The notes below the pieces were generated by a model. It had not been told where the DNA came from, ran no database searches, and was given only the letters and a program-made list of their open reading frames with translations. 64,000 bases of DNA. Origin: Bacillus_BD sp963765265 (GTDB lineage: Bacteria > Bacillota > Bacilli > Bacillales > Cytobacillaceae). The stretch is from the NCBI GenBank assembly GCA_963765265.1, contig CAVXVN010000008.1, positions 248,001-312,000 on the forward strand. The letters run 5' to 3'. The first letter of the stretch is position 1. Each line of letters starts with the position of its first letter. Shown in pieces: positions 63,016 through 64,000 of the stretch. The position numbers and the translations under genes are program-made.

Positions 63016-64000
63016 ATGAGAAATCAATTAATGGAAATGCTTGAATCTCGTAAAGAGGAAATCATCGAAATTCGCCGTTATTTACATGAAAATCCTGAGT
63101 TATCTTTTAAAGAAGAAAAAACGGCTCAATATATTGCTGATTTTTATAAAGGAAAAGATGTAGAAGTTCAAACAAATGTTGGAAATGGCTATGGCATTAT
63201 CGTAACCATTAAAGGTGGAAAACCTGGAAAAACAATCGGTCTTCGTGCAGATTTTGATGCGCTACCTATTGTAGAGGAAACCGATGTTCCATTTAAATCA
63301 AAAAATGAAGGCGTTATGCATGCTTGCGGACATGATGCACATACAGCCTATTTATTAGTTCTTGCTGACTGTCTGATCCAATTAAAATCTGAGATTCCTG
63401 GTACCATCAAAATTATTCATCAGCATGCTGAAGAGGTACCACCAGGCGGAGCAAAAAGTATTGTTGAATCTGGTTTATTAGATGACTTAGATGCTGTATT
63501 TGGCATCCACGTATTCCCTACAATGCCAACAGGTACTATTTCGGTACCGCAGCGGTTATGCAATGGCTGGAAGAACCTTTTTCAAACTGAAGATTCAAGG
63601 CGTTGGTGGTCATGGCTCATCTCCTCATATGGCAAATGATTCAATTGTCGCTGGAGCGCATTTTGTCACAGCGATCCAAACGGTCATTAGCCGTCGGTTA
63701 AATCCATTTGATGTTGGGGTTATCACAATCGGTTCTTTCGATGGAAAAGGTACTTTTAATGTCATTAAAGATGCAGTTGAACTTGAAGGTGATGTACGCT
63801 ACATGACAGTGGATACACAGAAATTGATTGAAAAAGAAATTCACCGCATTGTAAAAGGGATTGAAGTAGAGTTTGGGGTTACCTGTGAATTGACATATAC
63901 AGCAGATTATCCTCCATTATATAATGATCCAAAAATAACAGCAGACATTGTAGCCTCACTTGAAAATATCAATGATCCATCTATCAAGGAAATCATTGAA
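63016..64000 (+). pseudogene. M20-family amidohydrolase, copy 2, frameshifted and cut by the window edge
   Basis: Residues 1-178 (MRNQLMEMLESRKEEIIEIR, CGHDAHTA, HQHAEEVPPGGAKS) match copy 1 at roughly nine positions in ten. At 63547 an extra C (GTACCGCAGCGG against GTACGCAGCGG) breaks the frame; beyond it the DNA again encodes SGYAMAGRTFFKLKIQGVGG and continues to the edge in the shifted frame. AAAGGAGAAATC precedes ATG 63016. The gene is intact except for that base, so probably an assembly error. Confidence 0.85.

Overview
The window is AT-rich chromosomal DNA from a Gram-positive, spore-forming-type bacterium of the Bacillaceae (Bacillus/Neobacillus-like). This rests on strong AGGAGG-type ribosome binding sites, frequent TTG and GTG starts, sigma-A promoters of the TTGACA/TATAAT type, many intrinsic terminators, and a gene set typical of the family: BioY, Ald, YvbH, an OhrR-type regulator, YrzF-like kinase, tandem CrcB, LysM and toast_rack proteins. 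No rRNA, tRNA, CRISPR array, intact insertion sequence or prophage is visible.

Layout. 0-9 kb: a luciferase-like oxidoreductase running off the left edge, two neighbouring DinB paralogues, a ferritin-like protein, a TRM11-type methyltransferase, a PAP2/haloperoxidase, a DCC protein and third DinB protein, a two-gene chromate transporter, biotin transporter bioY with a BirA operator, and a YhfP-type reductase. 9-30 kb: an aromatic-acid type MFS carrier, small stress and regulatory proteins, a LOG-family protein, two ABC export operons (the second with a CPBP protease and an HTH regulator), an unrecognised coiled-coil gene pair, azoreductase, a guanylate-kinase homologue, glutathione peroxidase with an OhrR-like regulator, and YvbH. 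30-46 kb: a group II intron remnant behind the terminator of an MpfA-like CNNM gene, a MerR regulator, alanine dehydrogenase, a YibE/F pair, OsmC, an AEC transporter, two fluoride channels, a CBS protein, a lipoprotein, an HMGL-type aldolase and a family 3 glycosidase. 46-56 kb: a LysM/SH3 protein, SstT, a PRPP synthetase paralogue, an old-yellow-enzyme reductase, an isochorismatase-like hydrolase and a methyltransferase. 56-64 kb: a PucR regulator heading a duplicated catabolic island of M20 amidohydrolase, MFS carrier, truncated FNT channel, second MFS carrier and second M20 amidohydrolase.

Two large-scale patterns stand out. First, at least twelve recognisable reading frames need a single frame correction, and each is consistent with one extra base, never one missing base. 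A consensus error of the assembly explains this better than gene decay, so most genes marked frameshifted here are probably intact in the cell. Second, from about 38.7 kb rightward the spaces between genes carry a family of long palindromes sharing a GACGGTTCTTGCG arm, with compensatory changes in some copies; none was found to the left. In the PucR island a 221-bp promoter block carrying a catabolite-response element is duplicated about 3.7 kb apart, and one copy abuts the broken FNT gene. I see no convincing defence or otherwise new multi-gene system; the best unexplained locus is the coiled-coil gene pair at 17.3-19.1 kb.
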